Assembly: GCF_017742215.1 (NCBI RefSeq)
Contig: NZ_JAGHKP010000005.1
Location: 1 to 64,000 of the forward strand
DNA from: Chitinophaga chungangae
GTDB taxonomy: Bacteria > Bacteroidota > Bacteroidia > Chitinophagales > Chitinophagaceae
Reading direction: 5' to 3'
DNA: 64,000 nt
Shown here: positions 33,184-41,675 of the stretch, one piece after another
How positions within the stretch are numbered: position 1 is the first letter of the stretch
Layout: every line of letters begins with the position of its first letter
Notes under the pieces: model-generated
What the model saw: the letters and a program-made list of their open reading frames with translations, nothing else
What the model was told of the DNA's origin: nothing
Databases searched by the model: none
Translations under genes and position numbers: made by a program

Positions 33184-36051
33184 ATGGCATTCAGGCAACT
33201 TCTGCGCACAGCATTTTTTTCAATTTTATTTTTGCAGCCCATCCCCAGTTTTGCGGGCGACCCGGTAAAGTTCATCCGCGAAAAGGATGGCGTAACGGTA
33301 TTCCCGGAAACCTATCTTTCCGGCAATGCAAGAGCGGTAAAACTGCAGGTGATCACAGACAACATTATTCGTGTGATGGCTTCGCCGGGAAAAGAAATTC
33401 CCGGGCGTAAAAGCCTGATCACCGTGTACAGTCCGCCCTCGGCGGATTTTACGCTTACCGAAAGTACCGATAAGGTCACGGTGCAAACTTCTTCCCTCAC
33501 CGCAACGGTCACACTGGCCACCGGCGCCGTTGTTTTTACGGATAAAAACGGCAGGCCCCTGCTGGCGGAACGGCCGCATAACGGCAGAAACCTGCAGCCC
33601 GCGGTATTCGAAGGCCAGTCCGTTTACGGCATCACGCAAACTTTTGAAACTACCGATGGAGACGCGTATTATGGCCTCGGTCAGCACCAGGACGATATAT
33701 TTAATTATCATCACCGCCAGGTGTTCCTTTTTCAGAACAATACCGAAGTGGCGGTGCCATTTTTGATCAGCCGGAAAAATTACGGCATCCTGTGGGACAA
33801 TTATTCGCTCACCAAAGCCGGCGATACAAGGGAATACCTGCCGCTTTCGCGCCTGCAGCTGTTTTCCGCCAAAGGCGAGCCCGGCTGGCTCACCGCGTCG
33901 TACAGCAACCAGCGGCAACACCCGGAGAAAGTCGCGTTCACCCGCGCGGAATCCATAATTGATTATCCTTATCTCGACGATAGTAAAAAAAATCTGCCCG
34001 CGGACTTTGCCGTCAAAACCGGCGTGCTTACCTGGGAAGGTTCCATCGCTTCGGACTTTAGCGGCTTGCACACGCTTCGTTTCACCTACGGCGGTTACCT
34101 GAAAGTTTGGGTAAACGGCAAACTGATGGCCGACAAATGGCGGCAGGCATGGAACCCCGGTACCGCATTGCTGGAGATCGACCTGGAAAAAAATAAAAAA
34201 TACCCGGTAAAGATCATGTGGACGCCGGACGGCGATGTGTCTTACATCAGCGCCCGCTGGATCAATCCCGTGCCGGAAGCAGACCGCAATGCCTTTACCA
34301 TTCAGTCCGAAGCCGGGCAATTCCTCGACTACTACTTTATTCACGGCAATAACATGGACGAAGTAGTGAGCGGTTACCGGCAGCTTACCGGCAAAGCGCC
34401 CATCGTTCCGAAATGGGCCATGGGTTTCTGGCAGAGCCGCGAACGTTATAAAACGCAACACGAACTGCTACAGGCCGTGGCGGAATACCGGAAAAGAAAA
34501 TTGCCGCTGGACAATATCGTACTGGACTGGAGTTACTGGAAAGAAGACGCCTGGGGCAGCCAGGAGTTCGACCCGCAGCGGTTTCCATCGCCTGACAGCA
34601 TGATACAGGCGCTGCACGAGCGTTATCATGCGCGGTTCATGATCTCGGTATGGCCCAAATTTTACGAAGGCATCCCGGCGTACCGGGAGTTCGACAAACA
34701 GGGCTGGCTGTACCGCCGCAATATTGCTGACCGGCAGCGGGACTGGATAGGGAAGGGGTACGTGTCCACTTTCTACGACGCATTCAACGAAAGGGCCCGT
34801 CGTGGTTTCTGGGAGCTGCTGCATAAAAAATTATACAACAAAGGTGTGGATGCCTGGTGGATGGATGCCAGCGAACCGGATGTGCTCAGCAATGTGTCGC
34901 CCGAGAAACGCAAGGAGCAGATGTCGCCCACGGCAAACGGCACCGCCGCGGAATACCTGAATGCATACCCGCTTGAAAACGCGAAAGGCATTTACAACGG
35001 CCAGCGCAGTGTGGATGCGGACAAGCGGGTGTTCCTGCTTACGCGCTCCGGGTTTGCGGGCTCGCAGCATTACGCCGCGGCCATCTGGAGCGGGGATATT
35101 GCGGCGAGATGGGAAGACATGCGCACGCAGATCTCCGCCGGGCTGAATTTTTCGCTTTCCGGTATTCCTTTCTGGACGATGGACATCGGCGGGTTTGCGG
35201 TGGAGCCGAGATATGAAAAGCCTACGGCTGCAGATCTTGAGGAATGGCGGGAATTGCAGGCGCGGTGGTTCCAGTTCGGTTCGATGGTACCGCTGTTCCG
35301 CTCCCATGGCCAGCTTCCGTTCAGGGAAATTTATAACATTTCGCCGGAAGGCCATCCTGCCTATAAAAGCATGCAATATTACAGCCGGCTGCGTTACCGG
35401 CTGATGCCATACATTTATACGCTGGCCGGTATGGCATATCACCGCGATTACACGATCATGCGCGCGCTGGTAATGGATTTTCCGGAAGATGAAAATGTGC
35501 GCGAGATCGGCGATCAGTTTATGTTCGGGCCGTCGTTGCTGGTGAGCCCGGTGTATGTTTACAAAGCCCGCGAGCGCAGCCTGTACCTGCCTTCCGGCGG
35601 CGGCTGGTACGATTTTTATTCCGGGAAATATTTTGACGGGGGGAAACGCATCACGGTTGCCGCGTCTTACGAAACCATGCCGGTGTTCGTGAAAGAAGGC
35701 TCCATCCTGCTTTCCGGGCCGGCGTTGCAATACACGGCGGAGAAAAAGGCGGATACGGTCACTGTGCATGTTTATACGGGAAAGGACGCGGAATTTACTT
35801 TGTATGAAGATGAGGACACGAATTACAACTACGAAAAGGGCGCTTTCAGCAATATCACTTTCAGTTACAAAGAAGCCGGCGGTACTTTAACGATCGGCGG
35901 GCGGCATGGCGAATTTCCCGGCATGCTTCGTGATCGTGTTTTCCGCGTGGTTTGGATAAGCCGTAACGAGCCGAAGGGCTGGAACCCGGAGGGGAAAGCG
36001 GATGAAGTGGTGCGGTACAGCGGGGTGACGGTGAAATTAGTAAAGAAGTAA
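33184..36051 (+). CDS. Glycoside hydrolase family 31 (alpha-xylosidase type) with PA14 insert
   Basis: 955 residues with a signal peptide ending near SFAGD (residue ~24). An N-terminal galactose-mutarotase-like domain is interrupted around residues 280-365 by a PA14-like domain (LTWEGSIASDFSGLHTLRF, GGYLKVWVNGKLM). The (beta/alpha)8 barrel carries WWMDASEPD with nucleophile Asp561, and SGDI (WSGDIAARWEDM) holds the acid/base region. The PA14 insertion and DASEPD motif are typical of bacterial alpha-xylosidases that trim xyloglucan side chains. Followed 30 bases later by a GH9 gene, supporting plant beta-glucan or xyloglucan use. No SusCD pair is adjacent. Confidence 0.92.
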   Translation: MAFRQLLRTAFFSILFLQPIPSFAGDPVKFIREKDGVTVFPETYLSGNARAVKLQVITDNIIRVMASPGKEIPGRKSLITVYSPPSADFTLTESTDKVTVQTSSLTATVTLATGAVVFTDKNGRPLLAERPHNGRNLQPAVFEGQSVYGITQTFETTDGDAYYGLGQHQDDIFNYHHRQVFLFQNNTEVAVPFLISRKNYGILWDNYSLTKAGDTREYLPLSRLQLFSAKGEPGWLTASYSNQRQHPEKVAFTRAESIIDYPYLDDSKKNLPADFAVKTGVLTWEGSIASDFSGLHTLRFTYGGYLKVWVNGKLMADKWRQAWNPGTALLEIDLEKNKKYPVKIMWTPDGDVSYISARWINPVPEADRNAFTIQSEAGQFLDYYFIHGNNMDEVVSGYRQLTGKAPIVPKWAMGFWQSRERYKTQHELLQAVAEYRKRKLPLDNIVLDWSYWKEDAWGSQEFDPQRFPSPDSMIQALHERYHARFMISVWPKFYEGIPAYREFDKQGWLYRRNIADRQRDWIGKGYVSTFYDAFNERARRGFWELLHKKLYNKGVDAWWMDASEPDVLSNVSPEKRKEQMSPTANGTAAEYLNAYPLENAKGIYNGQRSVDADKRVFLLTRSGFAGSQHYAAAIWSGDIAARWEDMRTQISAGLNFSLSGIPFWTMDIGGFAVEPRYEKPTAADLEEWRELQARWFQFGSMVPLFRSHGQLPFREIYNISPEGHPAYKSMQYYSRLRYRLMPYIYTLAGMAYHRDYTIMRALVMDFPEDENVREIGDQFMFGPSLLVSPVYVYKARERSLYLPSGGGWYDFYSGKYFDGGKRITVAASYETMPVFVKEGSILLSGPALQYTAEKKADTVTVHVYTGKDAEFTLYEDEDTNYNYEKGAFSNITFSYKEAGGTLTIGGRHGEFPGMLRDRVFRVVWISRNEPKGWNPEGKADEVVRYSGVTVKLVKK

Positions 36052-36081
36052 TAGTATATTTCATAAAACAGGTTGAACGTT

Positions 36082-37809
36082 ATGAAAGGAACCATAGTTT
36101 GTATGTTACTGGCTTTGCCCGCGATGGCGCAGCAACGGATACAATTGAACCAGGCCGGTTTTTACCCCTATGCGCCGAAGATCGCAGTGGTGACGGGAAG
36201 TAATTCCGGAGAAAATTTTTACGTCGTCGCCGGGAATGGGAAAGACACCCTGTTCAGCGGACGGTTAGGCACGGAGCAACGTTCCGCCAATTCTTCCACG
36301 CTTACACGCATCGCTGATTTTTCGGTGGTGACGAAAGAAGGGCAATATGTGCTGGTAGTGCCCGGTGTGGGCGCGTCGTATTCTTTCGCGGTGTCGAAGG
36401 ATGCATTAAAAAAACCGGCAGCAGCCAGCCTGAAAGGATTTTATTTCCAGCGGTCGAATATAACGCTGGAAGAAAAATATGCGGGAAAATGGCATCGCAG
36501 TGCGGGCCACCCGGACGATACCGTGTATGTACATGCCTCCGCGGCCGGCCCCGGGCGCCCTGCCGGTACGGTGATCGCTTCGCCGGGCGGCTGGTACGAT
36601 GCCGGCGATTATAACAAATACATCGTGAACTCGGGTATTTCAATGAGCTCGTTATTGTCAGCTTATGAAGATTTTCCCGCGTATTACGCCTCGCTCCGCA
36701 CAGCCATTCCCGAAAGCGGCAACGCCCTGCCCGACATCCTGGACGAAGCCGTGTATAATCTCCGGTGGATGCTCACCATGCAGGACCCAGCGGATGGCGG
36801 CGTGTACCACAAATGCACCAACGCATCGTTCGACGGCATGGTGATGCCCGGCGTCACTAAATTACCGCGTTACGTGGTGCAGAAAAGCACCGCGGCCGCG
36901 CTGGACTTTGCGGCGGTAACCGCGCAGGCGGCGCGTGTGCTGAAAACGTTCAGCCCCCGGTTGTCTGACAGCTGCCTGAAAGCCGCCGCTGCGGCCTGGC
37001 AATGGGCGGAAAAGAATCCCGCGGCGATGTACGACCAAAATGCGATGAACAAACAATTCCAGCCTGCCGTTACTACCGGCGCTTATGGCGACAATGACCT
37101 AAAAGACGAATGGAGCTGGGCCGCAGCTGAAATGTATATCACCACGAAAAACGAACGTTATTATGGAATTTTCAAAGAGCACTTAAAAGATAATGTTTCG
37201 CTGCCCACCTGGCGCAACGTGGCAATGCAGGGATATTACACGCTGCTGCGGGCTTCGGGCGACCTGCCCGCTGTGCGGGAAGACCTGCCTTTGATCAAAG
37301 AACGCGTGCTGCATTTGGCGGACGGGTATGTTAGCAAACAGCCGGGGAATGCATTCAGAACGGTGATGGGCCAGTCCCGCCGCGATTTCAGCTGGGGCGG
37401 CAGTTCGGTAGCGGCCAACCAGGGAATTTTGTTGTTATACGCGTGGCGGCTTACGAATAAACAGCACTACCTCGATGCGGCGCTCAGCAATATGGATTAC
37501 CTGCTGGGCCGCAATGCCACCGGTTATTCCTTTTTAACCGGCTCAGGCAGTAAACCTGTGATGCATCCGCATCATCGCCCGTCTATTGCAGACGGCATCG
37601 AAGATCCTGTGCCGGGGCTGCTTTCAGGCGGCCCCAACCCCGGCAGGCAGGATAGTTGTTATTACCAGTTCACAGAGCCGGAAACGGCCTTTTCCGACAC
37701 GGCCTGCTCGTATGCTTCCAACGAGATCGCGATCAACTGGAATGCCCCGCTGGTGTACCTCGCCAATGCACTGGAAGCGCTGAAGAAAAAGGCACGGTAT
37801 GTGAAGTGA
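36082..37809 (+). CDS. Glycoside hydrolase family 9 (endoglucanase type)
   Basis: 575 residues from the ATG at 36082, giving the signal peptide MKGTIVCMLLALPAMAQ. An N-terminal Ig-like (CelD_N) domain with RIQLNQAGFYPYAPKIAVV precedes the (alpha/alpha)6 catalytic domain. GGWYDAGDYNKY contains the catalytic-base Asp pair near residues 173 and 176, HPHHRPS is the conserved His/Arg motif, and NEIAINWNAPLVY contains the acid Glu548. GH9 enzymes cut beta-1,4-glucan, including cellulose and xyloglucan. Signal peptide but no type IX sorting domain, so periplasmic or surface. Confidence 0.93.
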   Translation: MKGTIVCMLLALPAMAQQRIQLNQAGFYPYAPKIAVVTGSNSGENFYVVAGNGKDTLFSGRLGTEQRSANSSTLTRIADFSVVTKEGQYVLVVPGVGASYSFAVSKDALKKPAAASLKGFYFQRSNITLEEKYAGKWHRSAGHPDDTVYVHASAAGPGRPAGTVIASPGGWYDAGDYNKYIVNSGISMSSLLSAYEDFPAYYASLRTAIPESGNALPDILDEAVYNLRWMLTMQDPADGGVYHKCTNASFDGMVMPGVTKLPRYVVQKSTAAALDFAAVTAQAARVLKTFSPRLSDSCLKAAAAAWQWAEKNPAAMYDQNAMNKQFQPAVTTGAYGDNDLKDEWSWAAAEMYITTKNERYYGIFKEHLKDNVSLPTWRNVAMQGYYTLLRASGDLPAVREDLPLIKERVLHLADGYVSKQPGNAFRTVMGQSRRDFSWGGSSVAANQGILLLYAWRLTNKQHYLDAALSNMDYLLGRNATGYSFLTGSGSKPVMHPHHRPSIADGIEDPVPGLLSGGPNPGRQDSCYYQFTEPETAFSDTACSYASNEIAINWNAPLVYLANALEALKKKARYVK

Positions 37810-37932
37810 AAACGGTTTCCCGGGGAAATGCTCTTTGGCTGAAGGAGATCCGCTATTTCGTCGCCTCTTTTACGGAACACGTAAATGGCCACATGGTTCC
37901 GATACACATCATCTTTAGCGGAGAACTGTTCA

Positions 37933-38349
37933 TCATTTCTTTTTCGTCGCTAACACGGACTGGTCGCCTTTGGAAAGCTGGAGCGCGGCTACCTGTCCAT
38001 AGCTGTCCATTTCAAACTGCATGAGAATCGCTTTTTCAGCCACATAGAACTGGTGCTGGCCGGTGCGCACCATCAGGTGTTTGTGCCCGCTGGTGGGTAT
38101 GCCGTACAGTTTGCCGTTTTCCAGTACCACCGTCAGGTCAGGATCGTCGGGAATGGCGTAGGTGCCGGTGTATACTGCAAACATCTTCAGTGAATCCGGC
38201 GTGTTCGGATTCGCCGGAAGGGAATCCCGGGTAGCAGTACCTTGAGAAACGGATTGTCCTTTGAGATGGCCGCCTGTCAATGCGCCAGCGAGACAGATCA
38301 GGACAAAACATTGCCAGGCCCCGGAGGGCAATAAAGATTTTCGGTTCAT
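37933..38349 (-). CDS. Secreted protein of unknown function (DUF3471-like region)
   Basis: 138 residues with a signal peptide ending near HLKGQ. FAVYTGTYAIPDDPDLTVVLENGKLYGIPTSG resembles the beta-sandwich found after beta-lactamase-like domains (DUF3471), but short and stand-alone. Last gene of the sigma-anti-sigma unit, 25 bases after the preceding membrane-protein gene. The start at 38349 is supported by the signal peptide. Confidence 0.7.
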   Translation of the reverse strand: MNRKSLLPSGAWQCFVLICLAGALTGGHLKGQSVSQGTATRDSLPANPNTPDSLKMFAVYTGTYAIPDDPDLTVVLENGKLYGIPTSGHKHLMVRTGQHQFYVAEKAILMQFEMDSYGQVAALQLSKGDQSVLATKKK

Positions 38350-38374
38350 ATTTTTTTGATTTAAAGTGAAATGA

Positions 38375-38809
38375 TCAGGGGCGTTCGTTGTATCTGAGGT
38401 ACAGGAAATAGGCGAGATAACTCAGTGCGATGCTGAATGCCATGATCGCGAGGGAATGAATATCCAGCGGAAGCGTGTAATACACAACCAGGAACCCCAG
38501 GCCTGCACCGGCGAGCATCAGGCACCATTTGAGGGCCTGCGAGCGGAGGTCGCGGTTCACCGGTTGAAGGAACTGCTCGGCTACTTTTTCCGATACGCCT
38601 TTATCGACCATTTTGGAACGCAGGCGGTGTTCCAGCACCGCTTTGACGATGTACAGCACGAATGCGCATACCAGGTACAGCATGATCAGCATGGCAGGGA
38701 TCGTGAGAAGCTGGGCGCTGAATTCCCGGTTGTCCGCCAGGCGGAAGTTTTCGGCGAAAAGCGCCGCGGGCGTCAGCACTGTAACCATCAGTACGAATGT
38801 CTTCTTCAT
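38375..38809 (-). CDS. Membrane protein of unknown function
   Basis: 144 residues: a hydrophobic signal-like start ending near FAEN, a membrane helix at about 36-58 and two more at about 92-112 and 116-135. A charged loop (KAVLEHRLRSKMVDKGVSEKVAEQF) lies between. No family recognised. Position between an anti-sigma-like gene and a secreted protein suggests it belongs to the same stress-type operon. Confidence 0.7.
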   Translation of the reverse strand: MKKTFVLMVTVLTPAALFAENFRLADNREFSAQLLTIPAMLIMLYLVCAFVLYIVKAVLEHRLRSKMVDKGVSEKVAEQFLQPVNRDLRSQALKWCLMLAGAGLGFLVVYYTLPLDIHSLAIMAFSIALSYLAYFLYLRYNERP

Positions 38810-38851
38810 TTTGGGTGTGTTTTAATCTTTATTTCAACATCATGAATTGGC

Positions 38852-39310
38852 TTAATAATATTCCAGCCGTGCCATTTTTTGCCCGTGGCGGCTGAGTATG
38901 TCCGTTACCAACCACAACAGCAGCAGGGTGGCGGCCGGACCGAGACAGAACAGCAGGTAGGGGAGCGAACTGTTGAAAATGCCGGCGAGATCTTTCCTGA
39001 ATGCATAACCTCCAATTCCGAGCGGCAATACGGCTCCCAGCACTATCACCAGTACCGGTAACCATCCGGACTTTCGCATGGTTTGCGGTTTCCCGGGCAC
39101 CGGCAGCTGCGGCAGCACCAGCGCTTTTACATCAAAGTCGAACACGGCGGGCGGCGATGATTGAATACCTGAAAACATCCGCTGGTAGGCGGCTACAGCT
39201 TCGCGGCATGTTTTACATTGCTCCAGGTGCGCCGAAGCTTCGGGATGGTAATAGTTTTTATCCAGTGCAAATACCTGTATGATTTCGTCGTTTACATGTG
39301 CATTGCTCAT
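38852..39310 (-). CDS. Anti-sigma factor-like membrane protein
   Basis: 152 residues. The N-terminus has HPEASAHLEQCKTCREAV, an H-x3-C-x2-C zinc-type motif of anti-sigma factors. Two or three membrane helices follow (about 82-102, 112-135). It is 386 bases downstream of the ECF sigma gene on the same strand, in the usual order. Inference: it holds the sigma factor inactive at the membrane. Confidence 0.75.
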   Translation of the reverse strand: MSNAHVNDEIIQVFALDKNYYHPEASAHLEQCKTCREAVAAYQRMFSGIQSSPPAVFDFDVKALVLPQLPVPGKPQTMRKSGWLPVLVIVLGAVLPLGIGGYAFRKDLAGIFNSSLPYLLFCLGPAATLLLLWLVTDILSRHGQKMARLEYY

Positions 39311-39696
39311 AAGTTATTTTTTTACCGGTAGCGTCCATTAGTCTTGTTCTGCCCTTCCTTTTTGCTTCTTTTAATATCTCTCTTTCTTTACATCTTATTC
39401 TTTCACATTCCGGTTTTTCGTTGTCATTTCTTTTCCAAAACCTGTCCTCAAATTCTTCTTCGTTCAAATTCCCGGGTGCATCTCTCTCAAATTTCTCTTC
39501 ATCACATTTCCTCCAAACCATTCTACATTATACTTCTCTCCAACCAATATCTTTTGCATTTGCCATCAACACATTTTTCATCAAACATTCCCTTACCACA
39601 CTTCCGCTACACATCTCTCTCAAATTCCCGTTCATCACATTTCCATCATCACACTTACCTCAAACCCAATATTCATCCACATCCCCCAAACCCTCA
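39311..39696 (-). other. G-depleted (purine-skewed) spacer between sigma and anti-sigma genes
   Basis: 386 bases with no supported gene. The plus strand is almost all C, T and A; between 39481 and 39700 only about seven G occur in 220 bases, so the sigma-operon transcript here is G/A-rich and nearly C-free. A 33-base direct repeat (39479-39511 and 39612-39644) matches at 30 positions. Short ORFs in both strands are low-complexity and look like chance. Confidence 0.7.
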
Positions 39697-40284
39697 TCAC
39701 CCATCCCCATCGTCCCCGCGCGGCTTCATCTCTTTCTCCCCGTAATACCACGACAGCCGTTCCTTCAACGCCTTCCGCGCCCGGAAAAGATAATTTTTTA
39801 CCGTGCCTTCCGGCATGCCCGTGATCTCGCCGATCTCCCCATAACTCAACTCCTCCTGGTGATACAACGTCAGCATCGTACGATACACCGGCTGCAGCTT
39901 CTCCATGCCCGCCTGTAAAATACCCGCCAGTTCCTTCCGGTACATCTGCCCGTCCGCAGTGGTTTGACCCGGCCCGTCCACCGGTTCCCCGGGGTAAAAC
40001 AACTTCTTCCGCCGCAAATAATCCATACACGCATTATAACTGATCTGCGCAATCCACGTTGACAACTTCGATCCATGTTTAAACAACCCCAGGCTCCGGT
40101 ACGCTTTCAGGTAGATCTCCTGCGCAAGGTCCTTCCGGTCCTCCACGTTACTCACCATTCTGCACACGATCTGCGCAACCAGCTTCTCCGTATTACCGAT
40201 AATGATCCCGAAAGCCTGAGCGTCGCCACTCAAAGCCCTGTGAACCAGTTGCTTGTCAGCCAGTTTATCGGGATCAGGAATCAT
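39697..40284 (-). CDS. ECF RNA polymerase sigma factor
   Basis: 195 residues from MIPDPDKLADKQLVHRALSGDAQAF. Region 2 has NVEDRKDLAQEIYLKAYRSL and KLSTWIAQISYNACMDYLRRKK. Region 4 has LSYGEIGEITGMPEGTVKNYLFRARKALKERL. I chose the start at 40284 because it gives the usual N-terminus; an ATG at 40350 is in frame. The C-terminal tail (GEKEMKPRGDDGDG) is unusually charged. Heads a unit with the anti-sigma-like, membrane and secreted genes. Confidence 0.92.
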   Translation of the reverse strand: MIPDPDKLADKQLVHRALSGDAQAFGIIIGNTEKLVAQIVCRMVSNVEDRKDLAQEIYLKAYRSLGLFKHGSKLSTWIAQISYNACMDYLRRKKLFYPGEPVDGPGQTTADGQMYRKELAGILQAGMEKLQPVYRTMLTLYHQEELSYGEIGEITGMPEGTVKNYLFRARKALKERLSWYYGEKEMKPRGDDGDG

Positions 40285-40378
40285 TTGCTCTATATGACGG
40301 GCTTGGTTGAATAATGTTGCAGAATCATGAAAATAAATTTTAAACCGCACTTTTGTCGCATCACGCCCCTTTTTTTGA

Positions 40379-40579
40379 CGCGCCGCACTGCCTTCCGTCT
40401 ATAACATCCCCGCCGGCCGCTACCTCTCCATGACCGTCAAACCCTTCGGCCCGCAACTATCTAAATTCCCGCAGTTTTTCCAGGAACTGCCCGGTCACCC
40501 CATGGCCAAACCAGGCTCCATCGGGGTAGAACACTACAAAACCCTCGACACCGCCGTGCTGATGGTGCAGGTACGCTAA
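40379..40579 (+). pseudogene. Possible remnant of a GyrI-like/effector-binding domain gene
   Basis: A 66-codon open stretch after an in-frame TGA (40376-40378), with no good start. It reads VYNIPAGRYLSMTVKPFG, then LSKFPQFFQELPGHPM, and ends VEHYKTLDTAVLMVQVR before TAA. The IPAGRYLS opening and the (V/F)EHYK-(x)-VLMVQV ending resemble the C-terminal half of AraC effector-binding (GyrI-like) domains. Probably the decayed 3' end of such a gene. It lies between divergently oriented intact genes. The rest of 40285-40648 shows nothing clear. Confidence 0.4.
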
Positions 40580-40648
40580 AAATGTATTTTCTTTGATGAC
40601 TGTAACTGGAACGCACTTTGCAGTAGCGCACCGGCCAAAGACATCGAT

Positions 40649-41635
40649 ATGCATTTATTACAGGTTTCTGATATATACAGGAAAGATCAGCTGGGATTTG
40701 AACTGAAACCCATCTCATTTACGCAGCGGCAATTCCAGAAACTAGCCATAGCAGGAGCTTCCGGCTCGGGGAAAAGCACGTTGCTGCGCATTATCGCGGG
40801 CTGGATACAGCCTGACGGCGGACAGGTGCTGTTTGATGGAAAAAAAGTGAAAGGCCCTGACGATCAGCTCATTCCCGGGCATCCGCAAATAGCCTATCTC
40901 TCCCAGCATTACGAGCTGCGCAACAATTACCGCGTGGAGGAACTGCTGGGTTACGCCAATAAACTTACGCAGGAACAGGCCAACCGCCTGTTCGAAATAT
41001 GCCGCATCGCGCATCTCGTAAAACGGAAAACAGACCAGCTTTCCGGCGGGGAAAAACAACGCATCTCCCTGGCAAGGCTGCTGCTCACCATGCCCACGCT
41101 GCTGCTGCTGGACGAGCCCTACAGCAATCTCGACCTCATTCATACCCGCATTCTCAAAGAAGTGATCCACGATCTCGGGAACGAGCTGGATATTACCTGC
41201 CTGCTGGTGTCGCACGATCCGGACGACATCCTGCCCTGGGCGGACGAGCTCATTATCATAAAAGACGGCGCCATCGTGCAGCAGGGACCGCCCGCGGAAC
41301 TGTACCGCAAGCCGGCGAACGAATACGTGGCCGGACTGCTGGGCGATTACCATCTTTTTACGCCCGATAAGGCAAAGGTATTTTCACTGATGCCCGGCAT
41401 GAGCGTTAACGGCAAAAACATGTTCGTCCGCCCCGAACAGTTCCGCATCGTGCGCGAAGGCACGGACGCGCTGAAAGGCCGCGTAAAAGCAGTGTATTTC
41501 GGCGGAAGTTACCACGATGTGGAAGTGGAAGTACCGGGCAACGTGATCCGCGTAAGGACTACTGCCGGCAATTATAAAAAGGGGGAAGCGGTGTTTGTTT
41601 CGCTCTCCCCGAAAGGCCTCTGGTACATGCCGTAA
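40649..41635 (+). CDS. ABC transporter ATP-binding protein (PotA/FbpC type) with TOBE-like domain
   Basis: 328 residues. Walker A GASGSGKST near residues 36-44, Q-loop YLSQHYELR, signature LSGGEKQR, Walker B LLLLDEPYSNLD and H-loop SHDPDD are all intact. The last ~70 residues (FVRPEQFRI, GRVKAVYFGGSYHDVEVEV) form a TOBE-like beta domain as in PotA, FbpC or ModC importers. No permease or binding-protein gene is nearby, so it probably serves a transporter coded elsewhere or acts with unknown partners. Confidence 0.9.
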   Translation: MHLLQVSDIYRKDQLGFELKPISFTQRQFQKLAIAGASGSGKSTLLRIIAGWIQPDGGQVLFDGKKVKGPDDQLIPGHPQIAYLSQHYELRNNYRVEELLGYANKLTQEQANRLFEICRIAHLVKRKTDQLSGGEKQRISLARLLLTMPTLLLLDEPYSNLDLIHTRILKEVIHDLGNELDITCLLVSHDPDDILPWADELIIIKDGAIVQQGPPAELYRKPANEYVAGLLGDYHLFTPDKAKVFSLMPGMSVNGKNMFVRPEQFRIVREGTDALKGRVKAVYFGGSYHDVEVEVPGNVIRVRTTAGNYKKGEAVFVSLSPKGLWYMP

Positions 41636-41675
41636 ACGTGTTTTTGTTTATTTTGAAACATAAACTTTTCTGACC

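Noticed and set aside
39258-39521. 87-codon minus-strand frame rich in E, K and R in the skewed spacer
   Set aside because: It overlaps the anti-sigma start, and the composition is explained by the purine-rich strand.
39344-39918. Plus-strand frames rich in S, H, P, L in and beside the skewed spacer
   Set aside because: Low-complexity by-product of the C/T-rich strand, partly antisense to the sigma gene, with no domain signal.
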